Of a DNA stretch of 34,866 nucleotides, positions 1-7,513 are shown in pieces. The translations under genes were made by a program, and so were the position numbers. Positions within the stretch are counted from its first letter, which is position 1, and every line of letters begins with the position of its first letter. This DNA is from an uncultured Chitinophagaceae bacterium (lineage in GTDB: Bacteria > Bacteroidota > Bacteroidia > Chitinophagales > Chitinophagaceae), in assembly GCA_903904335.1 (NCBI GenBank), contig CAIVCF010000009.1, positions 1-34,866 on the forward strand, written 5' to 3'. Under the pieces are notes generated by a model. That model did no database searches. It had not been told where the DNA came from and was given only the letters and a program-made list of their open reading frames with translations.

Positions 1-126
1 AAATCCTTTACTGGCTTTAAATCCAGGATACTTGCAAAGGTTACCGGATTTACAATTTTACAGTTCTTAAATAAATTTGTTTACAACAAACCTGTTAGCA
101 GAGTTAAGCATGCTTTAGCAAATTAA
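1..126 (+). CDS. IS982-like transposase, C-terminal fragment (cut by window edge)
   Basis: Frame 1 is open from the first base to a TAA at 124-126 and encodes 41 residues. They contain GFKSRILAKVTGFTILQFLN and end in PVSRVKHALAN. This pattern (a small glycine-rich turn, 'R-ILAK-T--T--QF-NK', then a basic tail ending in a short 'K-AL' motif) is what I recall from the C-termini of IS982-family DDE transposases of Bacteroidota and cyanobacteria. The catalytic core is outside the window, so the family call rests on the tail only. The next bases, 127-140, end in GGGT and could be the right terminal inverted repeat. A TAAATTTG promoter-like box at 72-79 lies inside this fragment and could fire outward into the next gene. 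It might also be another transposase family with a similar tail. Confidence 0.55.
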   Translation, partial: KSFTGFKSRILAKVTGFTILQFLNKFVYNKPVSRVKHALAN

Positions 127-140
127 CTCCGCCAACGGGT
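127..140. mobile_element. probable right terminus of the IS element
   Basis: The 14 bases directly after the transposase stop read, on the minus strand, ACCCGTTGGCGGAG. Insertion sequences usually end within tens of bases of the transposase stop, and the open frame of the neighbouring peptidase gene becomes recognisable from about base 141. The left end is outside the window, so neither the inverted repeat nor a target duplication can be confirmed. Confidence 0.4.
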
Positions 141-199
141 TTATATTATTTGGATTAAAGCTATACTTCAATAAACAAAAACGTATCCGCAACTTTCAA

Positions 200-877
200 A
201 TGCCTGCTGATACCAAATATTTGTTATTGGAGCATATCGTATTTTACAGAAACCTCGATGATGAACAAAAGATCGTTTTTGAAACACGCATCAAAGATTT
301 TCTCAGTCACGTTTCGATAACCGGTGTGGGAACTACTGTTGAAGACCTTGATCGTATATTGATTGCATCCGGGGCTATCATTGTTATTTTCGGATTTCCG
401 GATTGGCGTTATAATAATATCTCAGAAATACTTTTATATAAAGATGCATTTAATGAAGCGTATCAGCAGCATGGAAATGATCGTACCATTTTAGGAATGG
501 TTGGTGACGGAGCTTTACATCGGCAGATGATATTATCGCAGGCTTCTGTACGTGAATCTTTTCAAAGGCAGGATGATGGTCACAATACTGTTATTCATGA
601 ATTTGTTCATCTGGTTGATAAAGCTGATGGTGCTGCAGATGGCATTCCTGAATATTTACTGTCACGCCCCTATTTGATGCCATGGATAGAAAATATGCAC
701 AAAACCATTGATGAAATGAAAAATAATAAACATCCTGATATTAATTTCTATGGTACAAATAATGACGCAGAATTCTTTGCAGTGGTTTCGGAATATTTTT
801 TTGAAAGGCCTGAGGCATTAAAATCAAATCATCCGGAATTATATCAATTACTGGAGCAGATGTTTCGACCATTATAA
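200..877 (+). CDS. mtfA: M90-family zinc metallopeptidase, MtfA-like
   Basis: Predicted zinc-dependent aminopeptidase-like protein of the MtfA (Mlc titration factor) family. HEFVH at residues 133-137 is the HExxH zinc/catalytic motif. The downstream block DAEFFAVVSEYFFERPEAL (about 189-207) matches the segment that supplies the third zinc ligand in E. coli MtfA. In E. coli MtfA binds the repressor Mlc; whether that applies in Bacteroidota is unknown. The 225-residue product is shorter than E. coli MtfA (265). The first ATG is at 200, but the same frame runs open back to a TAG at 116-118, and its codons from about 141 encode a plausible extension with LFGLKLYFNKQKRIRNF. The real N-terminus may therefore have been cut by the IS element just upstream. 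The catalytic domain is complete. No Shine-Dalgarno sequence is visible. Confidence 0.85.
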   Translation: MPADTKYLLLEHIVFYRNLDDEQKIVFETRIKDFLSHVSITGVGTTVEDLDRILIASGAIIVIFGFPDWRYNNISEILLYKDAFNEAYQQHGNDRTILGMVGDGALHRQMILSQASVRESFQRQDDGHNTVIHEFVHLVDKADGAADGIPEYLLSRPYLMPWIENMHKTIDEMKNNKHPDINFYGTNNDAEFFAVVSEYFFERPEALKSNHPELYQLLEQMFRPL

Positions 878-957
878 CGGAATAGGCAACCTTGTTTTCA
901 ATATTTCCATTTGTGTTAACTTCATGAATCGAACAATCATTTTATAAAAGAAAGAAC

Positions 958-1893
958 ATGAAGGATTCCAAAAAAGTATTACTGGATGGTAATACTCAAA
1001 GCCGAAGAAAATTCATAACAGCCATGGGTACAGTGGCCGGAGCAGAAATCTTTTTATCCCTTCCATTGATAAGCAATGCAGGAACTTATTTAATGCCCGA
1101 TGAGAAAGTTACTGTTGGCCAGATCATGGATCGTTTTATCAAAGATGTTCCCGGCGGCATTTTAAAACAAACGGTTGATATTTTAAAATCAGGTTCTGCA
1201 GATATGGAAGTAACAGGTATTGTGACCAGCATGTTTGCCACCATTGAAGTGATCAGAAAAACAATGGCTGCTGGTGCTAATTTTATCATTGCACACGAAC
1301 CTACTTTTTATAATCATGAAGATGCCATTGAATGGTTAAAGAATGATCGCATGTATCAATACAAATCGGCTTTATTAAAAGATAACAATATTGCGGTTTG
1401 GCGTTGCCACGATTATATTCATCGCATGATCCCCGACCCGGTTACCATTCAAACTTTATTGAAATTGGGTTGGGAGAAATATGCCGATAAAAAGATCCCG
1501 AATTTGATTACCATTCCTTCCACACCTTTAAAAGATCTGATCCTTCATTGCAAAAATAAATTAGGTATTGATCAATTGAGATATATCGGCGATCTGCAAC
1601 AAGACTGTGTTAGAATATTATTGTATCCCGGAGCGGTGGGCAGAAATACACATATCAGCGGCATCAATTATTTTAAACCTGATGTATTGATCTGTGGTGA
1701 AATGAGTGAGTGGGAAACCGCAGAGTATATTCGTGATGCAGAAAGCAAAGGCGATAAGATCGCATTGATTGTTTTAGGACATATTGCAAGTGAAGAATCT
1801 TGTTCTGTTTTTCTAATTGACTGGTTGAAAGAAAAATTCCCTTCCATAAAATCACAGTTTATTCCTTCAGGGAATTCGCTACATTTTTTATAA
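958..1893 (+). CDS. NIF3-family dinuclear-metal protein with Tat-type signal
   Basis: 311 residues. The N-terminus has SRRKFITAMG at about 15-24 followed by a hydrophobic stretch and SNAG, a good twin-arginine export signal. The rest resembles NIF3/YbgI/DUF34 proteins, which bind two metals in a toroidal hexamer: VTGIVTSMFATIEVIRKTMA and then FIIAHEPTFYNHED correspond to the family's conserved strand and THHP metal motif, here His-Glu-Pro. RCHDYIH follows in the middle and LGHIASEES near the C-terminus matches the family's final 'GH-a-E' motif. NIF3 proteins are normally cytosolic and of uncertain function, so a Tat signal is notable; related exported NIF3 proteins seem to occur in Bacteroidota. 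It stands alone between mtfA and a convergent gene. Confidence 0.85.
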   Translation: MKDSKKVLLDGNTQSRRKFITAMGTVAGAEIFLSLPLISNAGTYLMPDEKVTVGQIMDRFIKDVPGGILKQTVDILKSGSADMEVTGIVTSMFATIEVIRKTMAAGANFIIAHEPTFYNHEDAIEWLKNDRMYQYKSALLKDNNIAVWRCHDYIHRMIPDPVTIQTLLKLGWEKYADKKIPNLITIPSTPLKDLILHCKNKLGIDQLRYIGDLQQDCVRILLYPGAVGRNTHISGINYFKPDVLICGEMSEWETAEYIRDAESKGDKIALIVLGHIASEESCSVFLIDWLKEKFPSIKSQFIPSGNSLHFL

Positions 1894-1914
1894 CCTCAGC
1901 TTTCAGTTCTAATA

Positions 1915-1966
1915 AAAAGAGAAGAGAAATAATATCTTGTCAGCATCATTTTAATGATGTTGTGAT
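1915..1966. terminator. weak hairpin between convergent genes
   Basis: CATCATTttAATGATG lies between the stops of the NIF3 gene (1893) and the convergent P-loop gene (1995). The stem is six to seven base pairs with a very small loop and there is no clean T-run on either side, so a terminator role is only a guess. Confidence 0.25.
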
Positions 1967-1994
1967 AAGTCAACTGCAAAAAATGATTGACTGT

Positions 1995-2432
1995 TTAAAT
2001 CAAGTGGTACAATCTTTCTGCATCTTCACTGTTTCGCAATCTTTGGCTTGATGCGCTTCCTGCAACAGTCTTAGTGATGAGATGAACCTGCGGAAAATTC
2101 TGAATGAATGTAATGGCTTTCTGCAGTTCATTGTTACAAACACAAATAACTTTAGAACACCAGTTGTTTTGCAGATAAAAGATCAGGTCCTGCACCGTTT
2201 CACCAACCGGAACATCTGTGGAGTATTCATCATAATCACCCAATGTTGCGATTCCGATCTTTGTTCCGTTCTTCTCTAAAATATCTCTGAAATCTTTGCT
2301 GTCGGCATTGCCTAATTTTTTATAATGCCCCGGCACTTGTGTATATCCGAACAAAAGCATTGCCTGATAAACGATAGTGAGGGTTTCTGTTTTGCCTTTT
2401 TTGGAATCTCCTTTTAATACAATTACTTCCAT
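1995..2432 (-). CDS. small P-loop NTP-binding protein
   Basis: 145 residues, not assigned to a named family. The first strand runs straight into a Walker A motif, GDSKKGKT at residues 8-15 (GxxxxGKT), preceded by the hydrophobic MEVIVLK. Further alternating hydrophobic strands (KIGIATLGDYDEYS, SKVICVCNN, VHLITKTVAG) suggest a compact Rossmann-like fold. GDYDE about residue 66 could be the Walker B or switch region. It looks like a minimal ATPase/GTPase or kinase-like domain without extra domains. It lies downstream of hutU on the same strand with a gap of 138 bases, and converges on the NIF3 gene. The substrate is unknown. Confidence 0.7.
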   Translation of the reverse strand: MEVIVLKGDSKKGKTETLTIVYQAMLLFGYTQVPGHYKKLGNADSKDFRDILEKNGTKIGIATLGDYDEYSTDVPVGETVQDLIFYLQNNWCSKVICVCNNELQKAITFIQNFPQVHLITKTVAGSASSQRLRNSEDAERLYHLI

Positions 2433-2570
2433 AACCTTAATTTAAAAAGTTAAGGTATTCCATTTTGCAAATTCAGAACATGACATAAAGCAGGTTCTGA
2501 TAAATTACTATCGTGTTTACTTTTTTTAACCATTAGTGATCAAAAAAAGGAAATAAAAAATAATCACTAA

Positions 2571-4295
2571 CTATTTCAATCTCTTTGTAAAATCCAACCC
2601 GTTCTTTCTCAAATTATCGATCGCAATATCATAACCTGCATCAGCATGTCTAATCACGCCCATGCCCGGATCGTTACGCAATACTCTGGAAAGTCTTGCT
2701 GCCGCCGCATCCGTGCCATCAGCAATTATCACCATTCCTGCATGAATACTGTAACCCATTCCCACACCACCGCCATGATGAAGGCTAACCCAACTTGCCC
2801 CGCCTGCTGTATTTATTAACGCATTTAATATCGGCCAATCGGCAACCGCATCGCTGCCATCCAGCATGGATTCTGTTTCTCTGTTAGGTGATGCCACTGA
2901 ACCTGTATCCAAATGATCTCTTCCGATAACAATTGGTGCTTTTACCTTCCCGGTACGCACTAATTCATTAAATGCCAATCCTGCTTTTTCTCTTTCACCT
3001 TGTCCCAACCAACAGATACGCGCAGGTAATCCCTGAAAAGCAATTCTTTCTTTCGCCATTTTCATCCAGCGTAATAAACCTGCATTGTTGGGAAATAAAT
3101 TGATGATCACTTCATCGGTAACAGCAATATCATTTGCATCACCACTTAATGCAGCCCAACGAAACGGGCCTTTGCCTTCGCAGAATAAAGGACGTATATA
3201 TGCCGGAACAAAACCGGGAAATGCAAACGGATCGTGTGCGGTAAGCCTGCAAACATCTAAGCTTTTTCCTATCTCAATAACCCTGTCTTCAAATTCCTTT
3301 GCCCTTGCTCTGATATTATTTCCATAATCAAAAGTGATGGCCCCTTTATCTAAAAGCTGTAACATGTATTGAACATGTAAATACATACTCTCATAAGCTT
3401 GGTGACGATATTCTGTTGGATTTTGTTCTCTTAAAATTTTTGCCTGTTCATACGAAATGGCATGAGGCCAGTAACCGATCAGTGGATCATGTGCCGAGGT
3501 TTGATCTGTCAACGTATCAGGAATAATATTTCTTTCAAGTAATCTTTCTAATAGATGAACAGCATTACAAAGAACACCAATACTCCTACTTGCACCTTGT
3601 AACTTGTATGCTTGTGCCTTATCTATTGCTTCATCAATATCAATAATTTTTTCATCAAGATATTTTGTTTCAAGACGTTTATCTATTCGCCACTCTTCCA
3701 CTTCTGCAATCAATGCAACACCTTCGTTCATGGTAATGGCGAGAGGTTGAGCACCACCCATACCGCCCAATCCGGCAGTAACATGTAAAGTATGTTTCAA
3801 TGTTCCGCCAAAATGTTTATCAGCAATAGCGGCATAAGTTTCATAAGTTCCCTGTACAATTCCCTGTGAACCGATATAGATCCAACTGCCGGCTGTCATT
3901 TGACCGTACATCATCAATCCTTTTTTTTCGAGTTCATCAAAATGTTGCCATGTTGCCCATTTAGGAACGAGTTGCGAATTAGAAATTAAAACACGCGGTG
4001 CATCAACATGTGTTTTTAAAATACCAACAGGTTTACCGCTTTGAATCAATAATGTTTCATCGTTCTCTATTTCTTTCAAGGCTTTGATGATGAGATCGAG
4101 GCTTTCAAAATTGCGTGCAGCTTTCCCTCTGCCGCCATAAACAATTAAATCATCCGGGCGTTCAGCAACTTCAGGGTTCAAATTATTCAACAACATTCTT
4201 AATGCTGCTTCCTGTATCCAACCTTTGCAATTTAATTTTGTACCGGTGGGTGTTTTGTATTTTACGGGATCGTAACTTTTTGTTGTAGCATTCAT
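2571..4295 (-). CDS. hutU: urocanate hydratase
   Basis: Second enzyme of histidine degradation: converts urocanate to imidazolone propionate in the cytosol using tightly bound NAD+ as an electrophile. 574 residues, about full length. The NAD-binding [12 protein letters not shown] sits at 175-186. [15 protein letters not shown] carries the conserved cysteine at 372. The C-terminal signature runs through [43 protein letters not shown] and [15 protein letters not shown]. The start at 4295 gives the usual N-terminus before [11 protein letters not shown]. No other hut gene (hutH, hutI, hutG) is in the window, so the pathway must be completed elsewhere. Upstream, TAACTTTA on the minus strand about 30 bases before the ATG is one base off the TAnnTTTG promoter box. 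Confidence 0.97.
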   Translation of the reverse strand: MNATTKSYDPVKYKTPTGTKLNCKGWIQEAALRMLLNNLNPEVAERPDDLIVYGGRGKAARNFESLDLIIKALKEIENDETLLIQSGKPVGILKTHVDAPRVLISNSQLVPKWATWQHFDELEKKGLMMYGQMTAGSWIYIGSQGIVQGTYETYAAIADKHFGGTLKHTLHVTAGLGGMGGAQPLAITMNEGVALIAEVEEWRIDKRLETKYLDEKIIDIDEAIDKAQAYKLQGASRSIGVLCNAVHLLERLLERNIIPDTLTDQTSAHDPLIGYWPHAISYEQAKILREQNPTEYRHQAYESMYLHVQYMLQLLDKGAITFDYGNNIRARAKEFEDRVIEIGKSLDVCRLTAHDPFAFPGFVPAYIRPLFCEGKGPFRWAALSGDANDIAVTDEVIINLFPNNAGLLRWMKMAKERIAFQGLPARICWLGQGEREKAGLAFNELVRTGKVKAPIVIGRDHLDTGSVASPNRETESMLDGSDAVADWPILNALINTAGGASWVSLHHGGGVGMGYSIHAGMVIIADGTDAAAARLSRVLRNDPGMGVIRHADAGYDIAIDNLRKNGLDFTKRLK

Positions 4296-4349
4296 TGCTG
4301 CAATTATTTTTTTGTTATTCTAAAGTTAGCCTTTATATTAAAGAGAATG

Positions 4350-4399
4350 GACGGTTGACGATAAACAATTAAACACCTTCTGAACAATGATCTACCGTC
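4350..4399. repeat. short palindromic element, GACGGT family
   Basis: GACGGTtGACgata at 4350 is answered by ctACCGTC ending at 4399, so the element is a roughly 50-base inverted repeat with a loose centre. The outer word GACGGT/ACCGTC also brackets the element inside ispE (7643-7712). It ends one base before the stop codon of the TPR gene. Confidence 0.6.
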
Positions 4400-4400
4400 T

Positions 4401-4712
4401 CTAATACACTAAATCCTCATACGCACCCTGCAATTCATTATAGCTATGTTGGTCTTTTACTTCTTTAGCTGCAGCCATTCCCTTTTCATACCAACTGATG
4501 GCAGCTTCTTTCTCTCCCATCTGTTCTAACAATTTTGCAAGATGATAATAAGAGCCGATATAATCCGGAGATTCATTGAGTATGGCAAGAAAAAGTTCTT
4601 TGGCCTTCTCATTCTCATTAATTTTTAGGTATTCCAATGCCAGCGCATGCCTCAGAAAATTGTCATTTGGCTGTGCTTTTAAAAATTCAAGAATCCTTTC
4701 TGTTCTGTCCAT
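4401..4712 (-). CDS. small tetratricopeptide-repeat protein
   Basis: 103 residues made of about two and a half TPR helices-turn-helices. 'ALALEYLKINENEKAKELFLA' (about 23-43) and 'SYYHLAKLLEQMGEKEAAISWYEKGM' (about 54-79) show the usual TPR spacing of Ala, Leu, Gly/Asn and Tyr, with D/NP-like turn SPDY between them. No signal peptide or membrane segment is present, so it is probably a cytosolic adaptor. It is divergent from etfB across a 110-base gap that holds the etf promoter. Partner unknown. Confidence 0.85.
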   Translation of the reverse strand: MDRTERILEFLKAQPNDNFLRHALALEYLKINENEKAKELFLAILNESPDYIGSYYHLAKLLEQMGEKEAAISWYEKGMAAAKEVKDQHSYNELQGAYEDLVY

Positions 4713-4743
4713 AAAAGTTCACAAATTATTTTTGATACAAAGT

Positions 4744-4773
4744 TTTGCTGCAATAAAAACAACCCTATATTTG
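4744..4773 (+). promoter_or_regulatory. promoter of etfBA
   Basis: TTTG at 4744-4747, an 18-base spacer and TATATTTG at 4766-4773 match the Bacteroidota sigma-A consensus (TTTG, about 19, TAnnTTTG) exactly. Transcription should start near 4780, about 40 bases before etfB. Just downstream AGTTGcataaaCAACT (4778-4793) is a small inverted repeat that could be an operator. Confidence 0.8.
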
Positions 4774-4822
4774 CAAATAGTTGCATAAACAACTAAATTG
4801 TTTGACGATATAAAATTAACGT

Positions 4823-5566
4823 ATGAAAATTTTAGTCTGCATCAGTAAAACTCCAGACACCACCTCAAAAATAGCTTTCAAAAACGGCAATACCCAATTT
4901 GATGAAGCCGGTGTGCAATGGATCCTCAATCCTTACGATGAGTGGTACGCCTTAGTAAAGGCATTAGAATTGAAAGAAAAAGATCCAAGTATTGTGTTGC
5001 ATTTGATAACAGTAGGTACTGCTGATTGCGATCCGGTAATACGCAAAGCTTTGGCATTAGGTGGTGATGAAGCCATTCGTGTGAATACCGACAGTACTGA
5101 TAGTTATTCAATCGCAGTACAAATTGCTGCAGTAGCAAAAGAAGGTGGTTATGATTTGATATTGACAGGAAAAGAGACCATCGATTATAATGGTGCATCT
5201 GTTCCCGGATTTATTTCCGAATTATTGGACATTCCGTATGTTTCTTTGGCAATAAAATTTGAGTTGAACGGATCTGTTGCAACAATTGATCGTGAAATTG
5301 AAGGTGGTGAAGAAGTGAATGAAGTTGCGTTGCCTGTTGTAGTAGGTTGTCAGAAAGGCATGGCAGAACAACGTATCCCAAACATGCGCGGTATCATGGC
5401 AGCAAGAACAAAACCATTGAAAGTAGTGGCGCCAATTGCAGTGGATGCATTGACCTCTGTTGTAAATTTTGAATTGCCTCTTGCAAAAGCCGGCGTAAAA
5501 TTAGTAGCAGCAGATAATGTGGCTGAATTAGTAAGATTATTACACGAAGAAGCGAAAGCCATCTGA
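4823..5566 (+). CDS. etfB: electron transfer flavoprotein, beta subunit
   Basis: Small subunit of the heterodimeric ETF, which accepts electrons from acyl-CoA dehydrogenases and binds AMP. 247 residues, the usual size. It starts MKILVCISKTPDT, contains NPYDEWYALVKALELK (about 37-52) and the GKETIDYNGASVPGFISELL block near 120-140, and carries the beta-subunit signature RIPNMRGIMAARTKPL at about 183-198. etfA follows in the same operon after a 111-base gap holding a repeat element. Together with the thiolase at 21653 it points to fatty-acid or amino-acid beta-oxidation, though the two are not linked. Confidence 0.97.
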   Translation: MKILVCISKTPDTTSKIAFKNGNTQFDEAGVQWILNPYDEWYALVKALELKEKDPSIVLHLITVGTADCDPVIRKALALGGDEAIRVNTDSTDSYSIAVQIAAVAKEGGYDLILTGKETIDYNGASVPGFISELLDIPYVSLAIKFELNGSVATIDREIEGGEEVNEVALPVVVGCQKGMAEQRIPNMRGIMAARTKPLKVVAPIAVDALTSVVNFELPLAKAGVKLVAADNVAELVRLLHEEAKAI

Positions 5567-5656
5567 TGTGCAGATTAGAAGATGTGCAAATGTGCGGATG
5601 AAAGAGATTACAAATCAAAATATTGTGCAGTGATTGCATTTGCATATCTGCACATT
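5565..5656. repeat. palindromic element in the etfB-etfA gap, ATGTGCA family
   Basis: The left arm, from the etfB stop codon to about 5595, repeats ATGTGCAgat, ATGTGCAaat and TGTGCGgat. The right arm (5636-5656) reads GCATTTGCATATCTGCACAT, the reverse complement of the same words. The element begins in the etfB stop codon and would form a hairpin inside the etfBA transcript. Confidence 0.65.
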
Positions 5657-5677
5657 CATAAATTTAAAATCAGTATT

Positions 5678-6640
5678 ATGTGTGTATTAATATTTGTTGA
5701 TCAAACAGAAGGCCATATCAAAAAATCTTCTTACGAAGTATTGACCTATGGTGTAAAATTAGCTGCTCAGATAGGAACAACAGCAGAAGCATTATTACTT
5801 GGAACAGTGAATGATGATCTTGCTGCCTTGGGTAAGTATGGTGTTTCAAAAGTACATCAGGCTGCCAATGAAACATTGAATCATCTGGATGCACAATTGT
5901 ATGCAAAAGTGATCGCTGAAGCAGTTCAATCAATCGGTGCAACAGTAGTTGTGCTGAGCCATAATCAAACCGGAAAAGCCATTGCAGCAAGGATTTCAGC
6001 AAGATTGAAAGCCGGATTGGTAACAGGTGCCATTGCATTACCCGATACATCCAATGGTTTTGTGGTGAAGCGTACCGTATTCAGTGGTAAAGCATTTGCC
6101 AATGTTAATATTGTTACGCCCATAAAAGTGATTTCTTTAAATCCGAATAGTTTTCATGTTGCTGTTGGAGAAGGATCTGCAACAGTTGAATCTTTGAATG
6201 TAACTGTTGATCCTTCAAAAATAAAAGTGACCGCAGTAAATAAAGTGAGTGGTGAAGTGCCCTTGACTGAAGCGGATATTGTTGTAAGTGGCGGCCGAGG
6301 TTTAAAAGGACCGGAAAATTGGGGAATGATAGAAGACCTTGCACATGAATTGCATGCAGCAACAGCATGCAGTCGCCCTGTTGCTGACTCTGACTGGAGA
6401 CCGCATCATGAACATGTTGGGCAAACAGGTGTACAAATTGCACCCAATTTATATATTGCCATTGGTATTTCCGGAGCTATTCAACACTTAGCAGGTGTGA
6501 ACAGAAGTAAAGTAATTGTGGTGATCAATAAAGATCCCGAAGCACCTTTCTTCAAGGCAGCCGATTACGGAATTGTGGGTGATGCATTTGAAGTAGTACC
6601 GCAATTAACTGCTGAAATAAAGAAGATGCATAATAATTAA
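5678..6640 (+). CDS. etfA: electron transfer flavoprotein, alpha subunit
   Basis: FAD-binding subunit of ETF. With the start at 5678 the protein is 320 residues and begins MCVLIFVDQTEGHIKKSSYE, as expected. An ATG at 5582 in the same frame would add 32 residues encoded by the repeat element and is rejected. The C-terminal FAD domain is complete: VVSGGRGLKGPENW (about 204-217), the RPVADSDWRPHHEHVGQTG stretch (about 238-256), the IAIGISGAIQHLAG motif and VINKDPEAPFFKAADYGIVGD. It is co-transcribed with etfB and followed by a strong terminator. Confidence 0.96.
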   Translation: MCVLIFVDQTEGHIKKSSYEVLTYGVKLAAQIGTTAEALLLGTVNDDLAALGKYGVSKVHQAANETLNHLDAQLYAKVIAEAVQSIGATVVVLSHNQTGKAIAARISARLKAGLVTGAIALPDTSNGFVVKRTVFSGKAFANVNIVTPIKVISLNPNSFHVAVGEGSATVESLNVTVDPSKIKVTAVNKVSGEVPLTEADIVVSGGRGLKGPENWGMIEDLAHELHAATACSRPVADSDWRPHHEHVGQTGVQIAPNLYIAIGISGAIQHLAGVNRSKVIVVINKDPEAPFFKAADYGIVGDAFEVVPQLTAEIKKMHNN

Positions 6641-6641
6641 C

Positions 6642-6718
6642 GTGAATCGGGAGTCGTGAATCGTTAGTCTGAAAACACCAATTAGACTTTTAACTTGCGA
6701 TTTTCGATTCAGATTTTC
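6642..6718. repeat. palindromic heptad element, GTGAATC family (copy 1)
   Basis: Four in-phase 7-bp units start at 6642: GTGAATC, GGGAGTC, GTGAATC, GTTAGTC. The opposite arm, 6685-6718 read on the minus strand, contains GAAAATC, TGAATC, GAAAATC, GCAAGTT and AAAAGTC. The words GTGAATC, GTTAGTC and GCAAGTT recur in the element at 15114-15178. It begins one base after the etfA stop codon. Confidence 0.7.
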
Positions 6719-6736
6719 GCATCAGATATATTTTAC

Positions 6737-6773
6737 AAAAATCCCATTCAATAATTGAATGGGATTTTTGTTT
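6737..6773 (+). terminator. strong terminator after etfA
   Basis: AAAAATCCCATTCAAT at 6737-6752 pairs perfectly with 6754-6769, giving a long stem with flanking A and T runs and ending in TTTTTgtttt. It can work in both directions and separates etfBA from the next gene. Confidence 0.9.
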
Positions 6774-6822
6774 TAAGGCTTGTGCAGTTTGTGTTTCAAA
6801 TTGATTTATTTTCGTGTACGAT

Positions 6823-7410
6823 ATGAAGAAGATTGAATTAGAAATAGTTGCCCTTTCACACAGCATTACGCAAACGCATTCGTATGCCGTGGTGTTAGGC
6901 GAGATAAGTGGTTTACGCCGCTTGCCCATCGTCATAGGCGGATTTGAAGCACAGGCGATTGCTGTGGCACTCGAAAGAATGCAACCCAGCAGACCTTTGA
7001 CCCATGACCTGATGAAAAATTTCATGAACAGTTTTAATGTAGAGTTGCAAGAAATCGTGATCAGTGATTTGCAGGAAGGTATCTTCTATTCAAAATTAGT
7101 TTGCAGCAGCGAACATGACACCGTTGAGATTGACAGCAGGACAAGTGATGCATTGGCGTTGGCAGTTCGTTTCGGTTGCCCCATCTATACATACGAACAT
7201 ATTTTAGAAAGCGCCGGTATTTTAATGGATGATGCTCCTGATAAAAAGAAAAAAGGTGAACCTGTTGGAATCTCTGAAACTGGTGGCGGTACCGAAAACC
7301 TGAGCAACATGAATCTCGAAGAATTACAGACCTTATTAAATGATGTTTTAGAGCACGAAGATTATATACGTGCTATTGCCATCAGAGACGAGATCAACAA
7401 AAGAAAATAA
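6823..7410 (+). CDS. bifunctional-nuclease-type protein (DUF151) with C-terminal UVR motif
   Basis: 195 residues from the ATG at 6823; a GTG at 6814 is possible but adds only three residues. The first 130 or so residues are a DUF151/BFN domain: VVLGEISGLRRLPIVIGGFEAQAIAVALE (about 22-50), then RPLTHDLM and IDSRTSDALALAVRFGCPIY (about 106-125). The family was named for plant proteins with DNase and RNase activity; the bacterial role is not settled. A charged linker leads to NLEELQTLLNDVLEHEDYIRAIAIRDEI at the end, a UVR motif like that of UvrB/UvrC and McsA. It is likely a monocistron or leads into ispE across 100 bases of repeat DNA. Confidence 0.88.
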   Translation: MKKIELEIVALSHSITQTHSYAVVLGEISGLRRLPIVIGGFEAQAIAVALERMQPSRPLTHDLMKNFMNSFNVELQEIVISDLQEGIFYSKLVCSSEHDTVEIDSRTSDALALAVRFGCPIYTYEHILESAGILMDDAPDKKKKGEPVGISETGGGTENLSNMNLEELQTLLNDVLEHEDYIRAIAIRDEINKRK

Positions 7411-7413
7411 TAC

Positions 7414-7513
7414 CACAGATTATTTGATTAGCTCCTGAGTTACATGATTTAAAATGCCTTTTAGAAACCCATCTTCTTTTATAAAGAATCATAACTAAAT
7501 CATCAAATCTGTG
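7414..7513. repeat. inverted repeat spanning the gap before ispE, CACAGATT family
   Basis: CACAGATTATTTGATTA from 7414 and the reverse complement of the segment ending at 7513 (CACAGATTTGATGATTTA) are similar, with further matches inward (GTTACATGATT versus GTTATGATT). The right arm ends in ATCTGTG, whose last three bases are the GTG start codon of ispE at 7511. Similar CACAGATT-word elements are, as I recall, common between genes of Bacteroidota. Confidence 0.6.

Noticed and set aside
1-60. Minus-strand gene start at the left edge
   Set aside because: A short minus frame is open but has no start codon, while the plus frame gives a transposase-like C-terminus with a stop.
5582-5677. N-terminal extension of EtfA by 32 residues
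   Set aside because: It is encoded by the intergenic repeat; the family begins with the MCVLIFVDQ type of sequence at 5678.
7414-7510. Riboswitch or attenuator before ispE
   Set aside because: The inverted repeat is explained by the intergenic repeat family; no known riboswitch core or terminator T-run is present.
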